Positions 55,414-64,000 are shown, counted from the stretch's first letter. The stretch is 64,000 nucleotides of DNA from Ancylobacter mangrovi (GCF_024752355.1 NZ_JANTHZ010000008.1:174454-238453); one strand, 5' to 3'. The notes: a model not told the origin generated them from the sequence alone. Translations and numbers: made by a program.

Positions 55414-56196
55414 TCAGGATGAGGCAAGGACGGAGGGGGAGGCGTTCAGCTCGGCCTCGATCCGGCGCGCCTCAATTTGCATCATTTCGATAACGGCCGG
55501 TAGCCGTTCATCGGGCAGCCGGGCCTCCGTGGCGCCGATGGCGATGGCGGCGATCGGACGCCTGCGGGGCGTGAGGATCGGCACGGCCGCACCGACTATC
55601 CCGGCGACCGAGCGGTTGACCTCCCGGTAGAAGCCCCGATCGCGCACGAGGGCGAGTTCCGCCTCGGACGGCACGTCGTGCCGGAGAGCACGGATGCGCT
55701 CGCGATTTGCCTCCCGGACCTCGTGGCGCTCGGCTTCGGGAAGATGGGCGAGGATCGTCATGCTGCCGGTGCCAAGCCCGAGCGGCGTGGCACCGCCCAC
55801 ATGCCCGGTCAGGCTATGGATGGTGTAGGTGGCGTCCTGACGGTCGAGGCAGACCGCGTCGAGCCCGGAACGAACCATCAGGAACATGCAGTCGCCGGTG
55901 GCCGCCGCGAGCCGGATCAGGGCCGGACGCGCCACGTCGGCAAGGCCGCCGGCTTCGCCACCGATAGAGCCGAGCTGGAACAGCCGCAGACCGAGGCGCA
56001 ACCGTCGACTGTCGCCGACGCGAGCGAGATAGCCGGCGCGTTCGAGTGCGGCGACCAGGCGATGCGCGGTCGGCTGCTCGAGTTCGCACATGGCGGCGAT
56101 CTCCGTCAAGCGCAGGCCTTCAGGAGGCGCTTCGGCGACGGCTTCCAGAATGCCGAGGCCACGCTCCAGCGCCTGAGATCCGTTCTGTTTCTTCAT
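55414..56196 (-). CDS. IclR-family transcriptional regulator
   Basis: A 260-residue IclR protein. N-terminal winged helix: ALERGLGILEAVAEAPPEGL, LTEIAAMCELEQPTAHRLVA, ALERAGYLARVGDSRRLRLG. C-terminal effector domain: ARPALIRLAAATGDCMFLMV, GLDAVCLDRQDATYTIHSLT, RSVAGIVGAAVPILTPRRRP. I choose the second ATG (56196) because its GGAGGGG Shine-Dalgarno overlaps the first (56208). It is divergent from the ABC transporter operon, with an excellent IclR-type dyad at 56213-56227 just upstream, so it should control that operon and itself. Confidence 0.93.
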   Translation of the reverse strand: MKKQNGSQALERGLGILEAVAEAPPEGLRLTEIAAMCELEQPTAHRLVAALERAGYLARVGDSRRLRLGLRLFQLGSIGGEAGGLADVARPALIRLAAATGDCMFLMVRSGLDAVCLDRQDATYTIHSLTGHVGGATPLGLGTGSMTILAHLPEAERHEVREANRERIRALRHDVPSEAELALVRDRGFYREVNRSVAGIVGAAVPILTPRRRPIAAIAIGATEARLPDERLPAVIEMMQIEARRIEAELNASPSVLASS

Positions 56197-56212
56197 CGTC
56201 CCCTCCATAAAT

Positions 56213-56227
56213 TTCCATATAATGGAA
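56213..56227. promoter_or_regulatory. IclR-type operator TTCCAT-ATA-ATGGAA
   Basis: A perfect 6-bp inverted repeat with 3-base spacer, AT-rich, between the divergent IclR gene and the amino-acid ABC operon. IclR-family operators commonly have this TTCCA-type dyad. It lies 17 bases upstream of the preferred iclR start, so binding would repress its own gene as well. Confidence 0.65.
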
Positions 56228-56350
56228 TTAATATATAAGTTTCAATCATTATGCGGAATTTTATTGACGACACGGAATGGCCCACGCAAGATTTCAGGGT
56301 CGTGAACGATGAAGACATCGGCGGCGCTCACATCGATCGAGGGGATCGTC

Positions 56351-57202
56351 ATGCGCGTACACAGCTCCGGCGGCCGAGGCCGCCTGCTTGCGGTTTCTGT
56401 TCTTGCCTTCATGACCGGACTTACGGTGGCAAAGGCCGCCGAGCCGGCGCTTCCCGACTACATCAAGAGCCAGGGAGTGCTTCGGGTCGGCGTGAAGTGC
56501 GACTACCCGCCGTCCGGCTTTCTCGATGCGCAGGGCAAGTTTGCCGGCATCGAGGTGGAGATGGCGAAGCGGATCGCCGAAATCGCCTTCGGCTCGCCCG
56601 ACAAGGCAGACTTGCAGTGCGTGACCTCAGAGGCGCGCATACCCGCCCTGAACGGCAAGAAGGTCGATGTCATCATCGCCACTCTTGGAATCTATCCCGC
56701 CCGGCAGAAGGTCATAGACTTCACCATTCCCTATGCCTGGGGCGCCAGCGGCGTGGTCCAGCTCAAGGGCGGCAAGGCGAAGTCGCTGGCCGATTTCAAC
56801 GGCAAGACCATCTCCGTCATCAAGGGAGCGTCACAGGCTGCCTGGCTGGAGAAGAACATGCCGCAGGTCCAGACCCTGCGTCTGAATACGGTCGCAGAGG
56901 CACTGCAGGCCGTGCGGCAGGGCCGCGCCGACGGCTACACGGGCGACACCTCGGTGCTGTTCTCCATTCTCTCGGCCAATGACGATCTCGAGATCCTGCC
57001 CGAGCAGGAGGTGTTTGACGTCAGCTACATCGGCGCGGGCATCCGCAAGAACGAGCCGGAATGGAAGGCGTATCTCGACGCACAGATCACCAAGCTCAGG
57101 GACGAGAAGTTCTATTCCAAGGCGGTGCCGGAGGTCGTCTCCGATCCAATGGTCCGTAAGGAAGTCATCAAGTTCTACGAGACGGACCCGCCGAAGAAGT
57201 AG
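56351..57202 (+). CDS. Polar amino-acid-type ABC transporter substrate-binding protein
   Basis: A 283-residue periplasmic SBP_bac_3 protein. Signal peptide GRLLAVSVLAFMTGLTVAKA then AEPALP. The mature domain has YIKSQGVLRVGVKCDYPPSG, GIEVEMAKRIAEIAFGS, VDVIIATLGIYPARQKVIDF and FNGKTISVIKGASQAAWLEK, the classical lobes of amino-acid receptors; R in YPARQ probably binds the carboxylate. I use the ATG at 56351, preceded by GAGGGG, not the in-frame ATG at 56309. First gene of the operon controlled by the divergent IclR. Confidence 0.92.
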   Translation: MRVHSSGGRGRLLAVSVLAFMTGLTVAKAAEPALPDYIKSQGVLRVGVKCDYPPSGFLDAQGKFAGIEVEMAKRIAEIAFGSPDKADLQCVTSEARIPALNGKKVDVIIATLGIYPARQKVIDFTIPYAWGASGVVQLKGGKAKSLADFNGKTISVIKGASQAAWLEKNMPQVQTLRLNTVAEALQAVRQGRADGYTGDTSVLFSILSANDDLEILPEQEVFDVSYIGAGIRKNEPEWKAYLDAQITKLRDEKFYSKAVPEVVSDPMVRKEVIKFYETDPPKK

Positions 57203-57273
57203 GTCAGGATCTTCCGCAGCCCGCCGGTCGTCCATGCGGCGGCCGGCTCCGCCCCTTACCAAGGCGACGCCGC

Positions 57274-57945
57274 ATGACCGACTTCTTCGACTGGGCGTAT
57301 CTCTACGACACGCTCCCCGCGCTTCTGCGGGGACTAGAGATGACGCTGATCGTCAGCACGCTCGGAATTGCCCTGTCCCTGGCCATTGGCGCGCTCGGCG
57401 CGACCATGCGTCTCTCCGGGCGCAAGGCGCTCGTCTGGCCGGCGCGGGCCTATGTCGCCTTCATCCGCAATACGCCGCTTCTGGTTCAGCTGTTCTTTAT
57501 TTTCTACGGCCTGCCGGCGATCGGGATGCGCTTCTCCGCCTTCTGGTCGGGTGTCATCTGCCTCGCGGTCTGGGGCGGCGCCTATCACCTGGAAAGCTTC
57601 CGCGCCGGCTATCTCGGCGTGTCGGCCGGCGTCAAGGAGGCCTCAGGCGCTCTAGGGCTGCGGTCGTGGCACTACGCCGTCCTGATCGCGCTGCCGATCG
57701 CCCTGCGCACCGCCGTACCGTCGATGGTCAATACGAGCATCGCCATGCTGAAGAACTCGTCCTACCTGCAGGCGATCGGGCTTGCGGAGATGACTTTCGT
57801 GGCGATCGACCGGATCGCGCTGGAGTTCCGGACGATCGAACTCTTCGCAGCGATCTGCGTGTTCTACCTCGTCATCGTACTGGCGATGTCGGCCGGCGCC
57901 GCCTTGCTTGAATCATACCTGCAACGCCCTTTCACCGCGCGGTGA
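57274..57945 (+). CDS. Amino-acid ABC transporter permease 1
   Basis: A 223-residue permease of the HisMQ type with five helices. Typical N-terminus LLRGLEMTLIVSTLGIALSL, FIRNTPLLVQLFFIFYGLPA, and the EAA loop VKEASGALGLRSWHYAVLIA with LPIALRTAVPSMVNTSIAML. Forms the membrane pore with the next gene product. No ATPase gene is present in this operon, so one must be borrowed from elsewhere. Confidence 0.93.
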   Translation: MTDFFDWAYLYDTLPALLRGLEMTLIVSTLGIALSLAIGALGATMRLSGRKALVWPARAYVAFIRNTPLLVQLFFIFYGLPAIGMRFSAFWSGVICLAVWGGAYHLESFRAGYLGVSAGVKEASGALGLRSWHYAVLIALPIALRTAVPSMVNTSIAMLKNSSYLQAIGLAEMTFVAIDRIALEFRTIELFAAICVFYLVIVLAMSAGAALLESYLQRPFTAR

Positions 57946-57949
57946 CGTG

Positions 57950-58669
57950 ATGCACGTGATCTTCGTGAATCAGGAAATTCTGGCGCAGGGGCTCGTCATG
58001 ACGCTGGCCCTCACCTTCTGCGTCCTGATTGCGGCGACGGCGGTGGCGACGATCCTCGCCGCCGGCATGCTCTCCCGTTCGGCCCTCCTGCGGGTGCCCG
58101 CACGCATACTGGTCGAGATCATGCGCGACATCCCGCTGTTCGTGACGGTGATGATGATCTACTTCGTCGCCCCGACCATCGGCATCGCGCTCGATCCGTT
58201 CGAGGCCACGGTCGCAGGTCTTGGCGCTTGGGGTGGGGCCAACGGCGCCATCATCATTCGCGCCGGCATCCAGGCCGTCTCCAGCGGTCAGCGCGAAGCC
58301 TGCGCGGCGCTGGGCCTCCATCGGTTCCAGGCGCTGCGCCTCGTTATCCTTCCGCAGGCATTGCGGCCGATCCTGCCACCGTATCTCGGCCTCGTGACCC
58401 AGCTCGTGCAGGCGACCTCGATCGGTGCGCTGATCGGTGTCCGCGAACTGCTCCGCAGCGCGCAAATCGTGATCGAGCGCGCGACCATCATGGAGGGTGG
58501 GCTCTCGCCCTTCACCCTCTATGCAGCCGTCCTTGTCGTCTACTTCGTGATCTGCTTCGCCCTTTCCCTCGCCAGCGCGCGGATGGAGGCGGTGCTGAGC
58601 CGGCACGAGCAGCCCTCATCCAGCGCCAAGCCACGTCTTTCCCGCCTCCGGCTCATGCCGCGCGGATGA
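57950..58669 (+). CDS. Amino-acid ABC transporter permease 2
   Basis: A 239-residue HisMQ-type permease: EILAQGLVMTLALTFCVLIA, EIMRDIPLFVTVMMIYFVAP, EAA loop QREACAALGLHRFQALRLVI then LPQALRPILPPYLGLVTQLV. The ATG at 57950 is four bases after the stop of permease 1; the upstream part of the frame is not membrane-like. It overlaps the MmgE/PrpD gene by four bases. Confidence 0.92.
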   Translation: MHVIFVNQEILAQGLVMTLALTFCVLIAATAVATILAAGMLSRSALLRVPARILVEIMRDIPLFVTVMMIYFVAPTIGIALDPFEATVAGLGAWGGANGAIIIRAGIQAVSSGQREACAALGLHRFQALRLVILPQALRPILPPYLGLVTQLVQATSIGALIGVRELLRSAQIVIERATIMEGGLSPFTLYAAVLVVYFVICFALSLASARMEAVLSRHEQPSSSAKPRLSRLRLMPRG

Positions 58670-60120
58670 AGTCGTCCTTGCACCCAATCGAACATGCCAT
58701 GCCCCGTGAACGTGCCACCTCCTCCGATCCTGTCCATCTCGAGAACCTGCTCGCCACAGCCGTGATCGAGCGCTCCGCCGACGTGCCGGCCGATATCCGC
58801 CACCTTGCCAGCGAGCACATCGCGGATTTCGCAGGCGTGGCGGCAGCGGGCGCGCGCTCCGGAGCCTTTGCGCAGTTGCTGCGCTACCTCCGTCCGCGCC
58901 GCGAGCCCGAGCCGGGTTTCGCTCGCGTCTGGGGCGAAGAGGGTTTCCTGCCGGCGCGCGACGCGGCGTTCCTGAATGCCGTCGCCGGACATATCGACGA
59001 CTTCGACGACGACGAAGCGGAACTGTCGTTCGCCCATCCGACGGTAACGGCGCTCAGCGCCGCGGCCGCGGCTGCCGACATCGTTCCGGCGTCGGGGGCA
59101 CGGCTCGTGGAAGCCTATGTTGCCGGCGTGGAGCTCATCATGCGGCTGGGCCCGCTGCTCAACCCGTCGCACTATACGCGCGGCTTCCATGCGACAGCGA
59201 CGCTCGGGGCTCTCGGCGCTGCAGCGGCTGCCGGCGTCGTGTTGAACTTGGACGCGCGCGCGATGCGCCATGCCCTCGGCATGGCTGCCTCGCTGGCCGG
59301 TGGCCTGCGCAGTAATTTCGGTAGCGACACCAAAGCGCTGCAATCGGGAAACGCCGCCCGGGGCGGGGTAATGGCGGCAGAGCTGGCGCGCGAAGGCGTG
59401 TCCTCGTCGGAGGGCAGCCTATTCGGTCCGCTTGGCTTCGTGACCGTATTCGGCGGAGTGCCAGGGAGCGAGGAGAGTGTCGTCGGGTTCGGCCGGCCCT
59501 GGCTGTTCGACCGCCCGGGCCTGACGATCAAGGCCTATCCCTGCTGTACGTGCACCCACACCGCACTGGATTCACTCTTCGAACTGATAGCGCAGGGGCC
59601 TCTGGAGCCGGAATCGATCCGCCACATCGAGGTCGACGTCGACGAGGCCGCGCCACGCATTCTGATTCACGACGCGGCCCGCACAGCGCTCGAAGGCAAG
59701 TTCAGCATGCCCTATTGCCTGGCCGTCGGCCTGCTGCGCGGCAGGCTGGGACTTGCCGAATTCGGTGACGGGCTGGTCAACGATCCGGCCGTCCGGGCGC
59801 TCATGGCCCGGATCGCGATGCGGCCCGACCCGTCCCTGCCGAAGACGGGTGGCGGAATCTCGCTCGCCAGCCGGCTGCGGATCACATTCACCGACGGTCG
59901 CATCGTGGAGCGCTACGCGGAGAAGCCGAGCGGCAGCCGCGATCATCGACTGAGCCGCACTCGCCTTCGCGAGAAGTTCGTCGCCAATGCCGGAGGCCCG
60001 CTCGGCACCGCGGCACCGGCGCTGTTCGACACGCTGCTCGGCATCAATTCGCTTTGCGAAGCGGCCCGCGGCTTCGACGGGCTTTGCGGGCGTCCGTTCG
60101 TGCCAGCTCGGGCGTCTTGA
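58666..60120 (+). CDS. MmgE/PrpD-family protein
   Basis: A 484-residue member of the MmgE/PrpD family (2-methylcitrate dehydratase and iminodisuccinate epimerase relatives). Recognisable: ADIRHLASEHIADFAGVAAA at the start, AVAGHIDDFDDDEAELSFAH (acidic active-site region with Asp-rich DFDDDEA), GFHATATLGALGAAAAAGVV, GGLRSNFGSDTKALQSGNAA and KAYPCCTCTHTALDSLFELI. It probably dehydrates or isomerises the transported compound or its oxidised product. Coupled to the upstream permease by an ATGA overlap; an ATG at 58699 is an alternative start. Confidence 0.9.
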   Translation: MKSSLHPIEHAMPRERATSSDPVHLENLLATAVIERSADVPADIRHLASEHIADFAGVAAAGARSGAFAQLLRYLRPRREPEPGFARVWGEEGFLPARDAAFLNAVAGHIDDFDDDEAELSFAHPTVTALSAAAAAADIVPASGARLVEAYVAGVELIMRLGPLLNPSHYTRGFHATATLGALGAAAAAGVVLNLDARAMRHALGMAASLAGGLRSNFGSDTKALQSGNAARGGVMAAELAREGVSSSEGSLFGPLGFVTVFGGVPGSEESVVGFGRPWLFDRPGLTIKAYPCCTCTHTALDSLFELIAQGPLEPESIRHIEVDVDEAAPRILIHDAARTALEGKFSMPYCLAVGLLRGRLGLAEFGDGLVNDPAVRALMARIAMRPDPSLPKTGGGISLASRLRITFTDGRIVERYAEKPSGSRDHRLSRTRLREKFVANAGGPLGTAAPALFDTLLGINSLCEAARGFDGLCGRPFVPARAS

Positions 60121-60133
60121 TCAGGACATCGTC

Positions 60134-61426
60134 ATGGACCTCTCCAATTTCACCACCGATCCCTATTGGTGGGACGCGGCGCCCCCGGAGGACGCCCTCG
60201 AGCCCCTGCCGGCCAGAGCCGATGTCGTGGTCGTCGGCAGCGGCTATAGCGGCCTGTCGGCGGCCGCCGAACTTGCCCGCAACGGGACGGACGTCGTCGT
60301 CGTCGATGCCGAAGCTCTCGGCGCAGGCGCCAGCACGCGCAGCGGCGGCATGGTGTCGAGCGGGCAGAAGATGGTCATGACCGGCGCCGTGCGAGGCAAG
60401 GCGCGCGAGCGAGTCTCCGAGCTGCTCGCCGATTCCGTGGATTCTTTCCAGCACATCGAGAATCTCATCGCCCAGGAGAAGCTCGACGCCGGCTACCAGA
60501 AATGCGGCCGCTACTTCGCAGCCTATGTGCCCAAGCATTATGAGCGCCTTCGCCGGCAGGGAGAACTCCTGCAGGAGATGACGGGGGTCACCGTCCATAA
60601 CGTTCCGCGGAGAGAGCAGCACGGCATTACGCAGACGGATTTCTACCATGGCGGCATCGTCGTCGACGACTATGGCGGGCTTCACCCGGGCATGTACGCC
60701 CGCGCACTGAGGGACCTCGCGCGACGTTGCGGGGCGCGGCTGTTCTCCCATGCGCCGGTGCGCGCGATCCGGCGCGAGGGTGCGCAGTTCACCGTCACCA
60801 CGGGGCGGGGCACAATCCTCGCCCGCGAGGTGATCGTGGCCACCAATGGCTATACCGGCGCCGCCACGCCGGAGCTGCGCAAGCGGGTGATCCCGGTCTA
60901 TAGCTATCAGATCGCCACAGAGCCGCTGCCGCCGGAACTGATGGCGCGGATCAATCCCGGCCGGCGGATGATTTCCGACAGCCAGCGCGAGCTTTATTAC
61001 ACGCGCCCCTCGCCCGACGGGACCCGCGTCCTGTTCGGCAGCCGTCCGAGCTTCTACGACATGAACGAGCAGGCTGCCGGCCGCAATCTGGCGGCCAAGC
61101 TGGAGCAGGTGTGGCCGCAGCTCTCGAAGTTCCGCATCACCCATTCCTGGCGCGGCAAGGTGGCGATGACCTTCGACAAGGTCGCCCATATGGGCGAGGA
61201 ACAGGGCATCCATTTTGCCGTGGGTTGCAACGGGAACGGTGTCGCTCTCATGACCTATCTGGGGCACCAGACGGCGCTGAAGCTGCTGGGCACGGCGAAC
61301 CGGCCCTGCGCCTTCGATCGGACCGACTTCCCCACCGAGCCCTACTACAGCAAACGTCCGTGGTTCGTGCCGATCGTCAGCGCCTGGTACCATCTGCGCG
61401 ACGGGATCGACCGCACGCTGTCCTGA
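60134..61426 (+). CDS. FAD-dependent amine/amino-acid oxidoreductase (DAO family), copy 1
   Basis: A 430-residue flavoprotein. N-terminal dinucleotide motif DVVVVGSGYSGLSAAAELAR, NGTDVVVVDAEALGAGASTR, SGGMVSSGQ (the SGHNGG-like loop of PuuB-type oxidases). The substrate domain ends with GIHFAVGCNGNGVALMTYLG. The N-terminal DPYWWDAAPP resembles PuuB/OrdL and D-amino-acid dehydrogenases. It is likely to oxidise the C-N bond of an imported amino acid or amine, passing electrons to oxygen or quinone. Start ATG 60134 is 13 bases after the PrpD stop. No obvious membrane segment. Confidence 0.9.
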   Translation: MDLSNFTTDPYWWDAAPPEDALEPLPARADVVVVGSGYSGLSAAAELARNGTDVVVVDAEALGAGASTRSGGMVSSGQKMVMTGAVRGKARERVSELLADSVDSFQHIENLIAQEKLDAGYQKCGRYFAAYVPKHYERLRRQGELLQEMTGVTVHNVPRREQHGITQTDFYHGGIVVDDYGGLHPGMYARALRDLARRCGARLFSHAPVRAIRREGAQFTVTTGRGTILAREVIVATNGYTGAATPELRKRVIPVYSYQIATEPLPPELMARINPGRRMISDSQRELYYTRPSPDGTRVLFGSRPSFYDMNEQAAGRNLAAKLEQVWPQLSKFRITHSWRGKVAMTFDKVAHMGEEQGIHFAVGCNGNGVALMTYLGHQTALKLLGTANRPCAFDRTDFPTEPYYSKRPWFVPIVSAWYHLRDGIDRTLS

Positions 61427-61429
61427 CTG

Positions 61430-62803
61430 ATGTCCCGGCCGGAAGGCCGGCCTATGGCCGAGCGAATACCGAGCGAGCCCATGAGTTCCGCCGCCGACCT
61501 CCTACACCCGGACTTCCGGCCCCTGCCCTACTGGTGGGACGACGCTCCACCGGAGACGGCGCGGGACGAGGCGCTTCCGGCCAGGGCGGACGTCGTGATC
61601 GTGGGATCCGGCTATTGTGGCATGAACGCCGCGGCGGAGTTCGCCTCCGCCGGCCGCGACGTCGTTCTCGTCGATGCCGGTCCGCTCGGCATCGGCGCCA
61701 GCACCCGCAATACCGGCGGCGTGACCGGGGGACAGAAGCTGCTGCTCGCGGGCCCGACCCGGAACGTCACCGCCCAGCAACTGGCGCTGATGCTGCAGGA
61801 TTCACTTGCCTCCTTCGCCTATGTGACTGGACTGATCGAGGAAGAGGGGCTCGACGCCGGCTTCCAGCGCTGCGGACGCTTTCTCACCGCCTACACGGAC
61901 AAGCACTATGCGCGGCTGCTGCATCTGGGGGAACTGCTCCGCGAGCACACCGGCGTCCGCGTCACCGACATACCCGCCGACCGGCTTGGCGAGATCATCG
62001 CCACCGATTTCTATCGGGGCGGAATCCTCATCGAGGACTATGCCAGCGTCCATCCCGCCCGCTATCACCGCGCCCTGCGGCAGAGGGCGCGGAAGCGCGG
62101 CGCCCGCCTGTTCTCCCATGCCGAGGTCGGGCAGGTCACGCCAGGCACAGACGGACATAGCGTTGTCACCGTCCGAGGAACGATAAAGGCGCGCCAGGTT
62201 GTCCTCGCGACCAATGGCTATCTCACCGAGCGCTTCGATGCGTTCCGGCGACGCCTGATCCCGGTGGCGAGCTATCACATCGCCACTGAGGAATTGCCGC
62301 CTGAGCGCGTCGCCGCGCTGCTGCCGCGCGGGCACATGGTGTCGGATTCCCAGCGCAACCTCACGGCCGTGCGCCCGTCGACGGACGGGCGCCGCCTCAT
62401 CTTCGGCGCCCGCCCCGCCGCCTTCGATCGCGACGAGACCCGGGCGGCCGGCCTGATCCACCGGGCAATGTGCGATGTCTTCCCATCCTTGGGCGACGTA
62501 CGTGTCAGCCATTGCTGGCGCGGTACGGTGGCGATGACCTTCGACCGCAAGCCGCATCTGGGGGAGGAGGACGGGATCTTCTACGCCCTCGGCTGCAACG
62601 CCAGCGGCGTCGCCATGATGAGCTATCTCGGCCGCGAGATCGCGCGCCGCGCCATGGGCACCCAGCCGCGAAAATCGGCTTTCGAGACCGAGCATTTCCC
62701 ACAGAAGGCCTGGTACCGCGGGGACCCGTGGTTCGTCCCGCCGCTGACTGCCGCGTATAACCTGCTCGACGGCCTCGATCGCCGGAGCGACAGGCGGCCC
62801 TGA
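61430..62803 (+). CDS. FAD-dependent amine/amino-acid oxidoreductase (DAO family), copy 2
   Basis: A 457-residue paralogue of the previous gene: VVIVGSGYCGMNAAAEFASA, LVDAGPLGIGASTRNTGGVT and GIFYALGCNASGVAMMSYLG occupy the same places, and the start PYWWDDAPPE matches. Identity is moderate, so the duplication is not recent. It could act on a different stereoisomer, or the two may form a hetero-oligomer. The start is three bases after the stop of copy 1 with a weak SD; ATGs a few codons downstream are possible alternatives. Confidence 0.9.
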   Translation: MSRPEGRPMAERIPSEPMSSAADLLHPDFRPLPYWWDDAPPETARDEALPARADVVIVGSGYCGMNAAAEFASAGRDVVLVDAGPLGIGASTRNTGGVTGGQKLLLAGPTRNVTAQQLALMLQDSLASFAYVTGLIEEEGLDAGFQRCGRFLTAYTDKHYARLLHLGELLREHTGVRVTDIPADRLGEIIATDFYRGGILIEDYASVHPARYHRALRQRARKRGARLFSHAEVGQVTPGTDGHSVVTVRGTIKARQVVLATNGYLTERFDAFRRRLIPVASYHIATEELPPERVAALLPRGHMVSDSQRNLTAVRPSTDGRRLIFGARPAAFDRDETRAAGLIHRAMCDVFPSLGDVRVSHCWRGTVAMTFDRKPHLGEEDGIFYALGCNASGVAMMSYLGREIARRAMGTQPRKSAFETEHFPQKAWYRGDPWFVPPLTAAYNLLDGLDRRSDRRP

Positions 62804-62833
62804 GAGAGCCGCCCGACAGTGCGCCTGCTTCGG

Positions 62834-63652
62834 CTAGACTTCCCCGGACAGGCTCGCCGACCTGCGGCGCGCGGCGTCGACCGCGTGACCGAGCAGGTGG
62901 TCGAGCGCGTCATCCGCGAGGAGAATCTCGAGAGCCGCCGCGGTCGTTCCGTTCGGGCTCGTCACCTTCTCGCGCAGATGGGCCGGATGCTGCGAGGAAT
63001 CGCTCATGGCGAGCGCCGCCGCGCCCGCAACGGTTTCGCGCGCCAGATCCAGGGCGAGCTTTTCACCCAGACCGAGGGTCGCCGCGCGCCGGGCGAGACA
63101 CTCGATGAAGAGGAACACATAGGCCGGACCGGATCCGGAGATGGCGGTTGCCGCGTCGATGAGTTCCTCGCGATCGACGAAATGCACGCTTCCGCCGGCA
63201 CGAAGAAGTGCCACCACGCGCTCCCTCGTCCCGCCGTCGGTCCGGCTGTTGGCGAACACGACGGTCGAACCCTTTCCAAGCGAGGTCGGCGTGTTCGGCA
63301 TCGCCCGCAGGATGGCGATATCCCCCAGCATCTTCTCCAAACTGGTGGTGATGACCCCGGCGGCGATGCTCACATAGGCTGCCGTGCCGGCGAACCTTGC
63401 ATAGGCCGGCGCGATCTCGGCAATGGACTGCGGCTTCACCGCGAGGACGATCAGCCGGGGCTGGAGCCCGGGAGCGAGCTCATCGACCGTCGAGCAGGCG
63501 GCTACGCCAAGCTGGCAGGCGCGGTCGCGAAGCATCTCCGAGGGCTCCACGACGTAGACGTCTTCCGGTGCGGCCGCACCTGCCGCGAGCCAGCCCTGCA
63601 ACAACGAGAAGCCCATATTGCCGCAGCCGACGAGCAGAAGGGGCTGTCCCAT
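62834..63652 (-). CDS. proC: Pyrroline-5-carboxylate reductase
   Basis: A 272-residue ProC-family protein: LLLVGCGNMGFSLLQGWLAA (NADPH site), LIVLAVKPQSIAEIAPAYAR, RAMPNTPTSLGKGSTVVFAN, and the C-terminal signature ISGSGPAYVFLFIECLARRA and AHLREKVTSPNGTTAAALEI. It reduces a cyclic imine such as pyrroline-5-carboxylate to proline. It converges with the oxidase operon, so it may process a cyclic imine made by those oxidases or simply be biosynthetic. I start at the ATG at 63652; the open frame further upstream is shadow. Confidence 0.93.
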   Translation of the reverse strand: MGQPLLLVGCGNMGFSLLQGWLAAGAAAPEDVYVVEPSEMLRDRACQLGVAACSTVDELAPGLQPRLIVLAVKPQSIAEIAPAYARFAGTAAYVSIAAGVITTSLEKMLGDIAILRAMPNTPTSLGKGSTVVFANSRTDGGTRERVVALLRAGGSVHFVDREELIDAATAISGSGPAYVFLFIECLARRAATLGLGEKLALDLARETVAGAAALAMSDSSQHPAHLREKVTSPNGTTAAALEILLADDALDHLLGHAVDAARRRSASLSGEV

Positions 63653-63710
63653 GGTTTCGAATCTCTCAGGCGCGGAAAAACATACGGGATGGATGTCGGC
63701 CGGCATCGAC

Positions 63711-64000
63711 CTACCGGTAATCCGGGTCGAAGGCGTCGTATTGCAGGTCGATCCACTCGCCGGTGAAGTTCGGCTCGCGGCGCTCGATATAGGCGCGCGG
63801 CCCCTCGCGGGCGTCGCGGAAGAACATGTTCTCCGCCTCGCCGATGACGAGCCATTCGAGACCCTTGACGGGATCGCATCCCAGGCCCTGGTTGCGGGCG
63901 TTCTTGATGGCGCCGATGGCCTGAGTCGCCGCCTTGGCAAGGCGGCCGGCAAGCGCATAGGTCTCCGCCTCCAGCTGGTCATCCGGCACGATCTTCGTCA
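63711..64000 (-). CDS. Enoyl-CoA hydratase/isomerase family, C-terminal part (cut by window end)
   Basis: The minus-strand frame is open to the last base. The visible 96 residues (TKIVPDDQLEAETYALAGRL, AIGAIKNARNQGLG, then NFTGEWIDLQYDAFDPDYR) match the C-terminal helices of crotonase-family proteins, including the A-ALA-AxA-IxxxK pattern. The active-site half is outside the window, so the reaction is not known. Confidence 0.8.
   Translation of the reverse strand, partial: TKIVPDDQLEAETYALAGRLAKAATQAIGAIKNARNQGLGCDPVKGLEWLVIGEAENMFFRDAREGPRAYIERREPNFTGEWIDLQYDAFDPDYR

Overview
The window looks like chromosomal DNA of a GC-rich alphaproteobacterium, probably Hyphomicrobiales. The grounds are very GC-rich codons from about 20 kb onward, TctABC, FecIR and TonB gene content, a 3' tRNA-Gly(GCC) sequence of alphaproteobacterial type, and IS3, IS630, IS110, IS21 and ISL3 relics typical of that group. 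No rRNA or complete tRNA is present, so genus is not called.

Positions 1 to about 19,700 form a composite, AT-rich accessory island. It holds scattered surface-polysaccharide genes, nearly all on the minus strand: three glycosyltransferases, a methyltransferase, a sulfotransferase, a Wzx-type flippase and a Wzy-type polymerase. They are separated by a graveyard of nested, mostly broken insertion sequences. The island ends at 19,665-19,710 in the 3' 46 bases of a tRNA-Gly(GCC) gene with no 5' half, followed by a hairpin. This is the expected footprint of an element integrated at a tRNA 3' end. A broken istB and a divergent AraC/SDR pair follow (20.0-22.8 kb).

Positions 23.3-37.7 kb carry a CoA-dependent organic-acid catabolic cluster in three tightly packed transcription units. 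These are tctC-tctB-tctA-CitE-type lyase (minus); enolase-superfamily enzyme, acyl-CoA carboxylase beta subunit and ADP-forming-type acyl-CoA ligase (plus); and a stand-alone biotin carrier, biotin carboxylase and TrmB-type regulator (minus) opposite a MaoC-type hydratase, alpha/beta hydrolase and atypical SDR (plus). Both divergent promoter regions carry the same 20-bp dyad, GTAGTWG-N6-CAACWAC, which ties the units into one regulon. Directly downstream (37.8-45.1 kb) is a sulfite-oxidising module: SoeABC-like molybdoenzyme, SulP permease and a LysR regulator. Read together, the region may take up a carboxylate through TctABC, activate it with CoA and degrade it. Whether the substrate carries sulfur is an open inference.

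Positions 45.4-54.9 kb are an iron-siderophore operon on the minus strand: fecI, fecR, a TonB-dependent receptor with an N-terminal signalling domain, fhuD, fhuB, a PvdE/SyrD-like ABC exporter and fhuC. The last five cistrons are closely spaced or overlapping.

Positions 55.4-64.0 kb hold an IclR regulator with a clear operator dyad. Divergent from it is a polar amino-acid-type ABC transporter with an MmgE/PrpD-family protein and two paralogous FAD-dependent amine/amino-acid oxidoreductases. A convergent proC-like reductase and a truncated enoyl-CoA hydratase end the window.
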